DNA from: Roseobacter cerasinus
GTDB lineage: Bacteria; Pseudomonadota; Alphaproteobacteria; Rhodobacterales; Rhodobacteraceae
Direction of reading: 5' to 3'
DNA: 64,000 nt
Assembly: GCF_009811755.1 (NCBI RefSeq)
Contig: NZ_BLIV01000004.1
Coordinates: 124,001 to 188,000 of the forward strand
Positions within the stretch are counted from its first letter, which is position 1. Every line of letters starts with the position of its first letter. Position numbers and translations under genes: made by a program. Of the stretch, positions 25,214 to 35,020 are shown piece by piece. The notes below the pieces were generated by a model. It made no database searches. It had not been told where the DNA came from and was given only the letters and a program-made list of their open reading frames with translations.

Positions 25214-26902
25214 TTACTCAGCAGGGCTTGCAGACATATCCTCGTCGATCTGATCGAAGGTTGTCGGGACGCCAGCTGCTTCGCGACGGCCGTCGTTGAA
25301 GATCGCCTTGATCAAGGCAATGCACATCAGCGCCATCACGATGGAGAAGGGCAGCGCCCCGATCACCATCGCGGTCTGAATGGCCCCGGTGCCGCCAGAG
25401 ATCAGCAACCCGCCGACCACAAGCGCCAGTGCAGCGCCCCAGAAGAGGATGTGCGGACGCGCCTTGGGGCCCTCGTCACCCGCTGCGTTGATCGTGTTCA
25501 CGATCAGCACGGCGGAGTCCGCTGAGGTCACCAGGAAGGTCATCAGCAGGACAACGATGATCACAGCCATGCCCCAGGCCAGGAACTGTGCAATCGGCGC
25601 GAGCATGAACTCGGTCATCGCAAAGATCTTGTCCCCGTTGGCCGCATCCAGGATCAGGCCGTTTGCGCCGCCATTGAGTTCAAGATCAATGGCTGTGCCA
25701 CCGGCCCATGCGAACCAGACAAAGCACATCAGCGACGGTACGATCATCGCACCCAGCACGAATTCGCGGATGCTGCGACCGCGCGAGATGCGTGCGAGGA
25801 ACAGACCCACAAACGGAGCAAAGGCAATCCACCAGGCCCAGTAGAACACCGGCCACCAACCCTGCCATTGCGTGAGCAGGAAGGCTTCGGACCCTTCGAC
25901 GCCATCAGAGCTGTAGACGTTGAAGCTCAGCCAAGGCAGCGCGATCAGGTAGTCCCAGATGCCTACAAAGAAGGCCATGGCACCAAACCAGGTTGCCCCG
26001 AAGATGATGAAGAAGCCCAGCAGGAAGATCGACAACACCATGTTGATGTTCGACAGCCACTTGATGCCTTTCCCGACACCGGACAGCGCCGACAGGGTCG
26101 AGGCCCCCATGATCACCAGAAGGGCGATCACGATGCCCAGGGTTGTTGCCGATCCGTCTTCCAGCGCAAGACCGCCGATACCGATCCGTGTGAGGCCGGC
26201 GACAAATTGTTCAACCCCAAAGCCCAAAGTTTGGGCAACACCGAGAATAGTGGCCACGACAGCAACGATATCGATGAGGTGGCCCGCATTTCCCGACAAC
26301 GACTTGCCGAAGAGCGGTGTCAGCGACGAGCGGATCGTCAGCGGCAGCCCACGGCGGTAGCTGAAGAAGGCCAGCGCAAGGCCGGCAATCGCGTAACAGG
26401 CCCAGGCGCCAAGCCCCCAGTGCAGGTAGGACCACACATAGGCCGTACGCACGTTATCCGCATCCAGGGCCGTTGTGACGCCCTGAATGACCGAAGGGTT
26501 GTTCTTGAAGTGTGCGACCGGCTCCGCCACGGCCCATGTCAGCATGCCGACACCGATACCGGCGCCGAACATCATGGAAAACCATGAGAAATTGGAGAAC
26601 TCAGGTTTTTCACCTTCGGTCCCCAAATTCAGCCGCCCGGCGGCTGGCCAGATCGCCAGACCGATGCAGACGATCACAAAAGCGGTCACAACCCAGATGT
26701 ACCAGGCTGCGAATTGCGCGAGGATGGCGGTATTCCAGTTGCCCAGAATAGTGCCAGCCTCAGTTGGCCAGACAATACACCAAACCACCAGTGTACTGAT
26801 GATGATCTTACTGACGACCGTAACGTTAACACTGAATCCCCTATAAAAACCGCTGTCAGCGGTCTTGATAGGCAGATCAGATAGTGGGGGTTTTATTGAC
26901 AT
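25214..26902 (-). CDS. BCCT family betaine/choline/carnitine-type transporter
   Basis: Secondary transporter of quaternary ammonium or sulfonium compounds, 562 aa with about 12 membrane segments. The glycine-rich unwound helix GAGIGVGMLTWAVAEP (near residues 114-129) and the Trp-rich segment FYWAWWIAFAPFVGLFLARISRGRSIREF (near 358-386) are diagnostic. It lacks a long C-terminal osmosensing extension, having only about 35 acidic residues after the last helix. ATG 26902 follows GGGAGACAATAA on the minus strand. The divergent LysR gene is a likely regulator. The substrate (choline, glycine betaine, DMSP or other) cannot be fixed from sequence. Confidence 0.92.
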   Translation of the reverse strand: MSIKPPLSDLPIKTADSGFYRGFSVNVTVVSKIIISTLVVWCIVWPTEAGTILGNWNTAILAQFAAWYIWVVTAFVIVCIGLAIWPAAGRLNLGTEGEKPEFSNFSWFSMMFGAGIGVGMLTWAVAEPVAHFKNNPSVIQGVTTALDADNVRTAYVWSYLHWGLGAWACYAIAGLALAFFSYRRGLPLTIRSSLTPLFGKSLSGNAGHLIDIVAVVATILGVAQTLGFGVEQFVAGLTRIGIGGLALEDGSATTLGIVIALLVIMGASTLSALSGVGKGIKWLSNINMVLSIFLLGFFIIFGATWFGAMAFFVGIWDYLIALPWLSFNVYSSDGVEGSEAFLLTQWQGWWPVFYWAWWIAFAPFVGLFLARISRGRSIREFVLGAMIVPSLMCFVWFAWAGGTAIDLELNGGANGLILDAANGDKIFAMTEFMLAPIAQFLAWGMAVIIVVLLMTFLVTSADSAVLIVNTINAAGDEGPKARPHILFWGAALALVVGGLLISGGTGAIQTAMVIGALPFSIVMALMCIALIKAIFNDGRREAAGVPTTFDQIDEDMSASPAE

Positions 26903-27008
26903 TTATTGTCTCCCTGTTCCCTGTTGGCTTGCATCTGCGATGCCTGCGGTTCTCATGGTACGCACAAGAGTAAAGCTTGTATAGGGTTTGATAACCGGCA
27001 ACATGATC

Positions 27009-27018
27009 AACTATAGTT
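27009..27018. promoter_or_regulatory. candidate operator between BCCT and LysR genes
   Basis: AACTATAGTT is a perfect 10-bp palindrome in an AT-rich stretch 20 bp before the LysR start. LysR regulators often bind such sites in divergent promoters. A chance palindrome of this length is possible. Confidence 0.35.
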
Positions 27019-27038
27019 TGCTAAAATAGAAACCTTGA

Positions 27039-27983
27039 ATGGCCAAACGCGCACTCTTACGGTCCTTAAGCGACGTCGACATTCGGCTGATCCGCGTTTT
27101 CATCACCGTGACCGAGTGCGGGGGATTCGCGGCCTCCGAGCTTGAGCTGAACATTGGCCGGTCGACTATTTCCAAACATATCTCGGATCTGGAGCTGCGC
27201 ATCGGGCTCAAACTCTGCAATCGCGGCCCCGCGGGATTCTCATTGACGCCGGAGGGCAAGCAGGTTCTGGATGCCGCGCATGACCTGTTGGCGGCGATTG
27301 ACGGGTTTCAGGCGCGGATCGACAATATCCATACACATCTGACCGGCACGTTGCGTCTGGGTTTGTTTGACCAGTCGACGACCAACCCAGGCGCGCTGGT
27401 GCATGAGGCGATCCGCGCATTTGACGCGGTGGCACCTGACGTGTCGTTTGAGATTGCGCTTGCGACACCCAGTGTGCTGGAGGCGCGGGTCACCGATGGC
27501 AGTCTGGATGTCGCAATTGCGCCGATCCATCGCCAATCCACTGCGCTGAGTTACACGCCGCTCTATGAAGAGCATATGACCCTCTATTGCGGGGAAGGGC
27601 ACCCTCTGTTCGAGGCGGACCTTACGGCGCGAGCCGCCGACCTGGATCTGGCGCAGTACAAATATGCAGGCTACGCGTTCAACTCACCCAACATGATGGC
27701 CGGGCAAGGCCTGGGCTTGCGGCGCGCGGCACGGGTGCAGGAGGAAGAAGCGCTCTCGCTGCTGATCCAGTCGGGGCGCTATCTGGGCTATCTGGCCGAT
27801 CATGTGGCCGAGACCTTCCTGCGCAAGGGCATTGTCCGGGCTGTCGCGCCGGGGGATACGCGGTATTCCACAACCTTTGCCGGTATCGTGCGCAGAAAAC
27901 CTGCCTCAGACCGGAAAACCGAAGAGTTCATGAAGTGTCTGGTCGACGCGCACGCTGGTGGGGTGTCAGCCAGCGGTGGATGA
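27039..27983 (+). CDS. LysR family transcriptional regulator
   Basis: DNA-binding regulator of 314 aa with an N-terminal winged helix-turn-helix (about 13-70; FAASELELNIGRSTISKHISDLE) and a LysR substrate-binding domain (about 100-300). It is transcribed away from the BCCT gene, the arrangement expected for a local activator of that transporter. The start ATG 27039 lacks a strong ribosome site. Its last 18 bp overlap the 3' end of mrpG on the other strand. The effector is unknown. Confidence 0.9.
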   Translation: MAKRALLRSLSDVDIRLIRVFITVTECGGFAASELELNIGRSTISKHISDLELRIGLKLCNRGPAGFSLTPEGKQVLDAAHDLLAAIDGFQARIDNIHTHLTGTLRLGLFDQSTTNPGALVHEAIRAFDAVAPDVSFEIALATPSVLEARVTDGSLDVAIAPIHRQSTALSYTPLYEEHMTLYCGEGHPLFEADLTARAADLDLAQYKYAGYAFNSPNMMAGQGLGLRRAARVQEEEALSLLIQSGRYLGYLADHVAETFLRKGIVRAVAPGDTRYSTTFAGIVRRKPASDRKTEEFMKCLVDAHAGGVSASGG

Positions 27984-28373
27984 CGGCTTGGCGCTATCGC
28001 CCTCCATGTGCTTGTCCTCCTCGGGGACATTCAGGGTTGACCAGGTGTCATCGCGCGGCGGCTCGGGCGGGGTGTCACAGGCGCGGCGGTGGATGTTCAC
28101 CTTGGCCATGAAGTTCGCCGAGATCGGCGCCGTCACGAAGAGAAAGGCCATGATCAGCAGCTCATGCATCGACCCTTCGCCATAGGTGAAGGAATAGAGC
28201 ATCGAGGCCAACAGAAACGCGCCAATACCGACGGTGCCCACTTTGGTGGGCGCGTGCAGGCGGGTCATGGAATCGTTGAACTTCAAGAGCCCGATGGCGC
28301 CCACAAGTGCAAAGATCGATCCGACCAGCAGGCTGATCGCGATGGCATAGGTCAGGATGATCTCCCCGGTCAT
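27966..28373 (-). CDS. mrpG: Mrp Na+(K+)/H+ antiporter subunit G
   Basis: Small membrane subunit (MnhG/PhaG) of the multisubunit cation/proton antiporter, 135 aa. Three hydrophobic segments fill the first 90 residues, including GAIGLLKFNDSMTRLHAPTKVGTVGIGAFLLASML, which is the family signature. The C-terminal 40 residues are hydrophilic. It is the last gene of mrpABCDEFG and overlaps mrpF by 4 nt. Confidence 0.92.
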   Translation of the reverse strand: MTGEIILTYAIAISLLVGSIFALVGAIGLLKFNDSMTRLHAPTKVGTVGIGAFLLASMLYSFTYGEGSMHELLIMAFLFVTAPISANFMAKVNIHRRACDTPPEPPRDDTWSTLNVPEEDKHMEGDSAKPSSTAG

Positions 28374-28657
28374 TCGATGATATCTCCCCGCAGGACAAAT
28401 CGCGCGTAGGCGACGGTCGAGACAAACCCCAGCATCGCGATGATCAGCGACACCTCGAAATAGATGCGCACGCCCTGCGCGATGCCCAGAAGCACTATGA
28501 GGCCAATGGCGTTCACCACCATCGTGTCGAGTGCGAGGATACGGTCGCCGGTTGAGGGCCCCAGCACCAGCCGGATCATCGACATGATCTGCGCCAGAAC
28601 CGCCACGACAAAGGCGATGATCAGCGCCGTGTCCATCAGTTGTGTGGCAAAGCTCAT
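28370..28657 (-). CDS. mrpF: Mrp antiporter subunit F
   Basis: MnhF/PhaF subunit, 95 aa, three membrane segments, with the family segment LVLGPSTGDRILALDTMVVNAIGLIVLLGI at about residues 30-59. It overlaps mrpE and mrpG by 4 nt on either side, so these genes are probably translated in a coupled way. Confidence 0.92.
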   Translation of the reverse strand: MSFATQLMDTALIIAFVVAVLAQIMSMIRLVLGPSTGDRILALDTMVVNAIGLIVLLGIAQGVRIYFEVSLIIAMLGFVSTVAYARFVLRGDIIE

Positions 28658-29151
28658 GCGAAAATCTCCTTCAACCGACGCTCGTAGCGCGACTTGATAT
28701 CGTCCCGCACGGCATCGGGGTCATCGGTGTGCAGCACATGCACCAGCAGGCTGTGCCCTTCGTCCGACAGATCCGCCGACACGGTGCCGGGCGTCAGGGT
28801 GATGGTGCCCGCAAGAATGGTGATCGCCTCGGGCTGTTTCAGCTCCAAAGGTACAACGATCCAGGCGGGTTTCAGCTTGGCGTTGGGCTTGGTCAGGACA
28901 ATCCATGCGACCTCGACATTGGCCACCATGATGTCCCAGATGACCATGATGCTGTAGGTGATCATGCGGCCCAGATGGAAGGACTTGGGCGGCTCGGGCC
29001 ACCAGGCCGAGGTGACCCAAGGGATGATGACGCCGAGGATGATGCCGAAGACGACCATCCCTGCGGAGACCTCGTTTTGCAGCAAGGTCCAAACGACCGC
29101 CAGGATCAATGTCAGCAGGGGGTGTGGCAGCAGCCAACGGAAGGCGTTCAT
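28654..29151 (-). CDS. mrpE: Mrp antiporter subunit E
   Basis: MnhE/PhaE subunit, 165 aa. Two or three N-terminal membrane segments are followed by a cytoplasmic domain with AWIVLTKPNAKLKPAWIVVPLEL and ITLTPGTVSADLSDEGHSLLVHVL, both typical of the family. It begins one base after the mrpD stop region and overlaps mrpF. Confidence 0.92.
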   Translation of the reverse strand: MNAFRWLLPHPLLTLILAVVWTLLQNEVSAGMVVFGIILGVIIPWVTSAWWPEPPKSFHLGRMITYSIMVIWDIMVANVEVAWIVLTKPNAKLKPAWIVVPLELKQPEAITILAGTITLTPGTVSADLSDEGHSLLVHVLHTDDPDAVRDDIKSRYERRLKEIFA

Positions 29152-29152
29152 G

Positions 29153-30697
29153 TCAGTATCCCTCCTTCGGTTTGTTCAGCTTGCCGGGGGTCTCCAGCAC
29201 CGTTGAGATGTATGGCCCCGGGTTGAAGAGCTGATCTGAGACCGCCGTCATGTAGCGGGTTGCGGGTCCGGCAAAAACGGTATGCGCGACCAGCAGGGCC
29301 AGAAGCCCGCCGACCGCCACGTAGGAGAGCGTCGCGGGAGCGGGGGCTGTCTCCGCCTCGTCCTCTGGCGCAGGCGTGGCTTTGGCTTTCCAGAAGAGCA
29401 CGCTGCCCGCGCGCGAAAAACCAACAACCGCGATCAGGCTGGAGATGAGCACGACGGCCCAGATCCAGACCGCTGAGGTGGAATCAAAGGCCGCATCCAG
29501 CACCAGCAATTTGCCGAGGAAACCCGACAGCGGCGGCAGGCCCGCCATGGCGATAGCGGCGGCAAAAAACAGCGCCGAGGTCAGCACCGCTCCGGGAACC
29601 ACCGGCTGTGCGATCAACCGCAAGTCGGCGCGCCCGCTGCGGACCAGATCGACAATCAGGAACAACGCGGCGGCGGCCAGCGTCGAATGCACGGTATAAT
29701 AGAGCGCTGCGGTGATGCTGGTGGGTGTAAAGAGCGAGATGGACACCATCACCATACCCATCGATCCGATGACCGCAAAGGCCACCAACCGGTCGAAGTG
29801 CCGAGCGGCGAGGATGCCGATCATGCCTATGGCCAATGAGGCCAGCGCCGCAGGCAGCAGCCAGGTGGTGTGCAACCCGGCGGTCACCTCCAGATCCGGG
29901 CTGAACACCATGGTGTAGACGCGGATGATTGCATAGGCGCCCACCTTGGTCATGATCGCGAAGAGCGCCGCGACAGGCGCGGGCGCCTCCGCATAGCTCG
30001 ACGGCAGCCAGAAATGTAACGGCAGCACCGCCGCCTTGATCGCAAAGACCAGCAGCAATAGCACGGCGGCGAGCCGGATGCCCACTGTCTCCTCCGGGTC
30101 GATCAGGGTCACCCGCTGTGCGAGATCGGCCATGTTCAGCGTGCCCGTCTCCGCATAGATCGAGCCGAGCGCAAAGAGAAACAACGTCGAGCCAAGCAGA
30201 TTGAACAGCACATATTGCACGCCCGCGCGCAGTCGCGCGTTGCCGCCTGCGTGGATCATCAGCCCGTAGGAGGCGATCAGCAGCACTTCGAAGAAGACGA
30301 ATAGGTTGAAGAGGTCGCCGGTCAGGAACGCGCCCATGATCCCCATCAGCTGGAACTGAAAGAGTGCATGGAAATGCCGTCCGCGATTGTCCCATTCGGA
30401 CCCGATGGCATAAAGCAGAACAAAGAGCGCCAGCACCGAGGTGAGCATTACCATCATCGTGGACAGACGATCCGCCACCACGACAATACCGAAGGGTGCG
30501 GCCCAATCGCCCAGTTGGTAAAGCGTGATGGTGCCATCAGAGGCCTGCCACATCAGCCCGGCGGCAATCGCGATGAGTGCCACGACACCGGCGACAGAAA
30601 AGACCCGCTGGATGCCGATGTGATAGCGCGCCGCCAATACGATGAAGGGCGCCAGCAGGGCGGGCAGAACAACGGGGGCAATGATCCAGTGGGTCAT
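29153..30697 (-). CDS. mrpD: Mrp antiporter subunit D (proton-pumping NuoM/N-like)
   Basis: MnhD/PhaD subunit, 514 aa with about 14 membrane helices, homologous to the complex-I proton-channel subunits NuoM/NuoN. The conserved helix-5 glutamate region (FNLFVFFEVLLIASYGLMIHAGG, near residues 127-149) and the helix-7/8 lysine region (AIKAAVLPLHFWLPSSYAEAPAPVAALFAIMTKVGAY) are present. It overlaps mrpC by 4 nt. Residues around 440-460 form an acidic Glu/Ala/Pro-rich loop. Confidence 0.94.
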   Translation of the reverse strand: MTHWIIAPVVLPALLAPFIVLAARYHIGIQRVFSVAGVVALIAIAAGLMWQASDGTITLYQLGDWAAPFGIVVVADRLSTMMVMLTSVLALFVLLYAIGSEWDNRGRHFHALFQFQLMGIMGAFLTGDLFNLFVFFEVLLIASYGLMIHAGGNARLRAGVQYVLFNLLGSTLFLFALGSIYAETGTLNMADLAQRVTLIDPEETVGIRLAAVLLLLVFAIKAAVLPLHFWLPSSYAEAPAPVAALFAIMTKVGAYAIIRVYTMVFSPDLEVTAGLHTTWLLPAALASLAIGMIGILAARHFDRLVAFAVIGSMGMVMVSISLFTPTSITAALYYTVHSTLAAAALFLIVDLVRSGRADLRLIAQPVVPGAVLTSALFFAAAIAMAGLPPLSGFLGKLLVLDAAFDSTSAVWIWAVVLISSLIAVVGFSRAGSVLFWKAKATPAPEDEAETAPAPATLSYVAVGGLLALLVAHTVFAGPATRYMTAVSDQLFNPGPYISTVLETPGKLNKPKEGY

Positions 30698-31041
30698 GTG
30701 GCGTCTCCCCGTTCGGTCTCGGCCGGGTCATCCACTCGGTCGTCATCAGCCCCCAGATAGGCGCCAAGCGCGATCATCACGACCACAGCGGTCATGCCGA
30801 AGGAGATCACAATGGCCGTCAGCACCAGCGCCTGCGGCAGCGGGTCGGAGTAAAACTCCACCCCGTCCCGCAGGATCGGTGGGCCCCCGATGGCCAGCCG
30901 ACCGGAGGCAAACAGAAAGACGTTCACCGCGTAGGTCAGCAGCGAGATGCCCAGGATCACCGGGAAGGTGCGCAACCGGAGCATCAGATAGATGCCGCCC
31001 GCTGTCAGGACGCCGATTGCGGAAGCGACAAGCAATTCCAT
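30694..31041 (-). CDS. mrpC: Mrp antiporter subunit C (NuoK-like)
   Basis: MnhC/PhaC subunit, 115 aa, with three membrane segments and NuoK similarity (GGIYLMLRLRTFPVILGISLLTYAVNVFLF and PQALVLTAIVISFGMTAVVVMIALGAY). It starts one base after the mrpA stop and overlaps mrpD at its end. Confidence 0.93.
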   Translation of the reverse strand: MELLVASAIGVLTAGGIYLMLRLRTFPVILGISLLTYAVNVFLFASGRLAIGGPPILRDGVEFYSDPLPQALVLTAIVISFGMTAVVVMIALGAYLGADDDRVDDPAETERGDAT

Positions 31042-31042
31042 G

Positions 31043-33913
31043 TCACACGCCCTCCTTCACGACGGCCGGTTGCGTATCATCTCGGGAGGGGTCGATGTCC
31101 ATCGGGTGTTCGGAATCCTTGACGTGAGCGCGCCGGGCGAGGCGCGAGAAGCTTTCGAGCGAGAGCATCACCGCGCCGACGACGGCGAGGAACACGCCAA
31201 GGTCAAAGAGCGCCGCCGTGGCCAGTTCGAACTCCTGAAACGGCGGAATGCGCACATAGGTGAAGTCGGAAGTCAGGAAGGGCTTGGCCACGAACCACGA
31301 CCCAATGCCCGTCAGTCCCGCGATCAGGACGCCCGCGCCAATGATCCCGTGATAGGGATAGCGGAGCCGCGCCGAGGCCCAACCAAAGCCGCTGGCCATA
31401 TACTGCATGACCACCGCGATGGAGACGACCAGACCGGCGATGAATCCGCCGCCCGGCTCATTGTGCCCGCGCAGGAAGATGTAGAAACCGACCATCAGCA
31501 CAACCGGCATGATCACCCGGGTCAGCACCACCATCATGGTTGGGTGCATGTCACCCGCGCGCGGCTGATCGGGTTTGCGGTTGAGCAGGCGTGCGCGCAC
31601 CGGGCCGGAGAGCAATGTCTCGGTCAGCGCATAGATCAGCAGGGCGGCAATGCCCAGCACGATGATCTCGCCATAGGTGTCAAAGCCCCGGAAGTCGACG
31701 AGGATGACGTTCACCACATTGGTGCCACCGCCACCTTTATAGGAGTTGGCCAGATGGAACTCGGAGATCGGCGTCGTCACGGCTTCCCGCAGCAGGAAGT
31801 GCCAGGCCAAACCCATGGCGGCCAGCCCGCCTGCCACGGCAATCGCCGCGTCGCGGGTGCGGCGCATCACCGTGCTTTCCACCGGTGTCTGGTTGGGCAG
31901 GAAGTTCAGCGCCAGCAAGAGTAGAATGATGGTCACCACTTCCACGGTGATCTGCGTCATCGCAAGATCTGGCGCACTGAAGAACACGAAGCCGACCGAG
32001 ACCATGAGCCCGGCTATTCCGATCAGGATGAGCGACATCAGGCGGTTGCGGTGCAGGAAGACCATCCCAAGCGTCGCGGCGACCAGCATGATCCACCCGG
32101 CGACAGCCATCGGTGTCATGGGTTGCATCTCACGTGTCGTCGGGCCGACTGTTCCCGTGACCCAGGCGTAATAGCCCGCGCCAATCACGGTGATGGCCAT
32201 GATCGCGCCATAGCGCGAGAAGGCGCCGTTGTGCAGCCCGTAGATCAGGCGCTCGGCCAGTGCGACCACCGCGGCGATGATGGCTTCAAAGATCGTTTTG
32301 GCCTCGGGGCGCGGAGCGGCGTCCCACATCCGCAGGAGCGGCGTGAAGATGGCCATGAGCAGCAGGCCGCCGACAACGGCCGCGATGGACATGAAGAGAG
32401 CAGGCACCAGCCCGTGCCAGATCTTGATGTATTTCACTTCCAATTCGCCCACGCCGCCGATCACCGATTTGGCCACGAGGAAGACAAAGTCCTGCACCAG
32501 GAAAGGTGCGACCCCGATCACCACCACCAGCATCACAAGGATCGCCGGGGGCAGCCACATGCCTGCGCCGGGATCATGCGGTTTGGTGGGATAGTCATCG
32601 CGCACCGGCCCGAGGAAGGTGTGGCCGATTAGGCGGAAGCAGTAGGCGGCGGAGAAGAGTGAGCCGAGCGTTGCCAGCGCGGGCACCAGCCACCAGGCGC
32701 CGAAGAGCGCTGTGTGCGTGGCCTCTTCCAGCATCATCTCTTTCGACAGGAAGCCATTGAGCAAGGGAATGCCCGCCATCGACAGGGCCGCCAGCGTCGC
32801 AATCACGAAGGTGATTGGCATCAGGTGACGCAGCCCGCCGAGGCGCCGAATGTCGCGCGTGTGTGCTTCATGATCGACAATGCCTGCGGACATGAAGAGG
32901 GCCGCTTTGAACGTTGCGTGGTTCAGGATGTGGAAGACAGCGGCCATCGCACCAAAGGTCGTCCCGGTGCCCAGCAACATCGTGATCAGACCCAGATGGC
33001 TGACGGTTGAGAAGGCCAGCAGCGCCTTGAGGTCATGTTTAAAGAGCGCGATCACCGCGCCGATGAACATGGTGATCAGCCCCGCCGTGGTCACGATCAC
33101 GAACCACTCCGGCGTACCCGACAACACCGGCCACATGCGCGCCATCAGGAAAATCCCTGCCTTTACCATCGTGGCGGAGTGCAGATAGGCCGACACCGGC
33201 GTTGGCGCGGCCATGGCGTGCGGCAGCCAGAAGTGGAAGGGGAACTGTGCCGACTTCGTGAAGCAGCCCAGCAGGATGAGCAGCAGCGCAGGCACATAAA
33301 GCGGGTCGGCCTGGATGAGCTCGCGGTTCTGCAGGATGACACTCAGGTCATAGCTGCCTGCAATCTGGCCGAGGATCAGCATGCCCCCGATCATCGCCAG
33401 CCCGCCCATGCCGGTCACGGTCAGTGCCATGCGCGCGCCTTGGCGCCCTTCCGGCAAATGCTTCCAATAGCCGATGAGCAAGAAGGAAGACAGCGACGTC
33501 AGCTCCCAGAACACCAGCAGAAGCAGGATGTTATCGCTGAGCACGATGCCCACCATCGCGCCCTGGAACAGCAGCAGATAGGTGAAAAACTCGCCCATAT
33601 TGTCGTCGCGCGACAGGTAAGAACGCGCATAGGCGATGATCAGAAGGCCAATTCCAAGGATCAGGAAGGCAAAGAAAAACCCAAGTCCGTCGAGCATCAG
33701 AGTGAAATTCAGACCCAGCGACGGGATCCAGTCAACGCGCGCCGTTACAACCTCACCCGCCAGAACCGATGGCAGGTTGGTCAGCAGCCCGATGAAGGCG
33801 GTCAATGAGACTGTGAAGGTCAGACCCGCGCAGGCCTGACGGCCAGCGGAATTCATCAATCCGGGGAGCAGCGCGCCAAGGAAAGGCAAGGCGACAATCA
33901 GGAAGAGAGACAC
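31043..33913 (-). CDS. mrpA: Mrp antiporter fused subunit A-B
   Basis: Largest subunit of the Mrp (Pha/Mnh) antiporter, 956 aa from a GTG start. An N-terminal NuoL-like part with about 14 helices includes LLLVFWELTSLSSFLLIGYW near residues 125-145 and FTKSAQFPFHFWLPHAMAAPTPVSAYLHSATMVKAG near 220-255. A DUF4040-type region follows (FFSAPDLAMTQITVEVVTIILLLLALNFLP, near 640-670). The last ~160 residues from TRVIMPVVLMVGFYIFLRGHNEPGGGFIAGLV are the MnhB domain. The A-B fusion marks a group-2 (PhaAB type) system, used for pH and Na+/K+ homeostasis. Confidence 0.95.
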   Translation of the reverse strand: MSLFLIVALPFLGALLPGLMNSAGRQACAGLTFTVSLTAFIGLLTNLPSVLAGEVVTARVDWIPSLGLNFTLMLDGLGFFFAFLILGIGLLIIAYARSYLSRDDNMGEFFTYLLLFQGAMVGIVLSDNILLLLVFWELTSLSSFLLIGYWKHLPEGRQGARMALTVTGMGGLAMIGGMLILGQIAGSYDLSVILQNRELIQADPLYVPALLLILLGCFTKSAQFPFHFWLPHAMAAPTPVSAYLHSATMVKAGIFLMARMWPVLSGTPEWFVIVTTAGLITMFIGAVIALFKHDLKALLAFSTVSHLGLITMLLGTGTTFGAMAAVFHILNHATFKAALFMSAGIVDHEAHTRDIRRLGGLRHLMPITFVIATLAALSMAGIPLLNGFLSKEMMLEEATHTALFGAWWLVPALATLGSLFSAAYCFRLIGHTFLGPVRDDYPTKPHDPGAGMWLPPAILVMLVVVIGVAPFLVQDFVFLVAKSVIGGVGELEVKYIKIWHGLVPALFMSIAAVVGGLLLMAIFTPLLRMWDAAPRPEAKTIFEAIIAAVVALAERLIYGLHNGAFSRYGAIMAITVIGAGYYAWVTGTVGPTTREMQPMTPMAVAGWIMLVAATLGMVFLHRNRLMSLILIGIAGLMVSVGFVFFSAPDLAMTQITVEVVTIILLLLALNFLPNQTPVESTVMRRTRDAAIAVAGGLAAMGLAWHFLLREAVTTPISEFHLANSYKGGGGTNVVNVILVDFRGFDTYGEIIVLGIAALLIYALTETLLSGPVRARLLNRKPDQPRAGDMHPTMMVVLTRVIMPVVLMVGFYIFLRGHNEPGGGFIAGLVVSIAVVMQYMASGFGWASARLRYPYHGIIGAGVLIAGLTGIGSWFVAKPFLTSDFTYVRIPPFQEFELATAALFDLGVFLAVVGAVMLSLESFSRLARRAHVKDSEHPMDIDPSRDDTQPAVVKEGV

Positions 33914-34158
33914 GCAAACTCCTCGTTATTCGGTCTTCAAAGTTCACCATTATTTGTGCCAGAACGCCGCCGTTCTCAAGGGAAACTGACGAAAATCCTC
34001 CGAAAATACGGCGCTGAGGTTTTTGTGTCGTCTCTCTGCCTGGCAAATCCGACCGGCGGGATCTCGCCACACCCTATGATGGACCGCAGCCCGGGGATGA
34101 CATAGCGTTGCTGGATGCGTCCTGTATGCCGAGCGTGCCTTAACCTGGCGATGAGTTC

Positions 34159-35007
34159 ATGAATATTCAGCAAATGCGCATTCTACTTGCGGTGATCGAC
34201 GAAGGGTCCTTTTCAGCGGCCAGTGATGTGGTCGGGCGGTCGCCCTCTGCTGTCAGCCTGCAGATCAAGGCGCTGGAGGAGGAGTTGGGCCTGTCGCTCT
34301 TTGACCGAAATGCGCGCCCGCCCTTGGCGAACGCCAAGGCGCATGCGCTTGCCGATCACGCGCGGCGGGTCATCAAGCTTTTCGATCTTACGCCCGACGT
34401 GCTGGCCGGGCAGTCCGTGCGTGGACGCCTGCGCGTCGGCGCGGTGCCCACTGTTCTGGGCAGTTTTCTGCCCGCGGCCCTTGCAGGGTTGCGCACCGAG
34501 CATCCGGATTTGGTCATAGACGTGCACAGCGGATCGTCAGATCAACTGGCCCAGCAGTTGGCCCATGACGCACTGGATGTGGCGATCTGCACGCGTCCGC
34601 CGGCCCCCCTACCGGGGCTGCACTGGCACCATATCGCGCGCGAGCCTTTGGTTGTGATCGCGCCTCTGGACACTGCGGGCGCAGAGCAAGATCTCCTGCG
34701 GGAGCAGCCGTTTATCTGGTTCAACCGAAAGACATGGGCAGGCGGGGCGATTGAGGCGCACCTGTCGCAGCGCGATATTGCGGTGAAGGCCACCATGGAG
34801 ATCGATTCACTGGACGCCATCGAAGCATTGGTGCGCGAGGGGTTGGGTGTTTCCATTGTACCCGTGTGTCGTGGCAGTGACGGAACCTGGCCGGGTTTGC
34901 GAGCCGTGCCCTTCGGCGATCCGCCCTTTGTGCGGGATGTCGGCGCACTTGTCGCTGCCGATGCGCCCGAGAAGCCGCTGGTCAGCGCCTTTCTTCGGGC
35001 CTTTTAG
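34159..35007 (+). CDS. LysR family transcriptional regulator
   Basis: 282-aa LysR-type regulator with an N-terminal helix-turn-helix (about 3-62; FSAASDVVGRSPSAVSLQIKALEEEL) and a C-terminal effector domain from about 88. It is divergent from mrpA (245-bp gap) and 94 bp before a co-oriented acyl-CoA dehydrogenase. Either could be its target; the same-strand neighbour separated by repeated motifs is the stronger candidate. ATG 34159 lies close after another ATG at 34151 in a different frame. Confidence 0.9.
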   Translation: MNIQQMRILLAVIDEGSFSAASDVVGRSPSAVSLQIKALEEELGLSLFDRNARPPLANAKAHALADHARRVIKLFDLTPDVLAGQSVRGRLRVGAVPTVLGSFLPAALAGLRTEHPDLVIDVHSGSSDQLAQQLAHDALDVAICTRPPAPLPGLHWHHIAREPLVVIAPLDTAGAEQDLLREQPFIWFNRKTWAGGAIEAHLSQRDIAVKATMEIDSLDAIEALVREGLGVSIVPVCRGSDGTWPGLRAVPFGDPPFVRDVGALVAADAPEKPLVSAFLRAF

Positions 35008-35020
35008 ATGAGATAAACTC

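Noticed and set aside
27966-27983. Overlap of LysR and mrpG as a possible annotation error
   Set aside because: Both reading frames end naturally with family-typical or neutral tails; an 18-bp tail-to-tail overlap is common in compact genomes.
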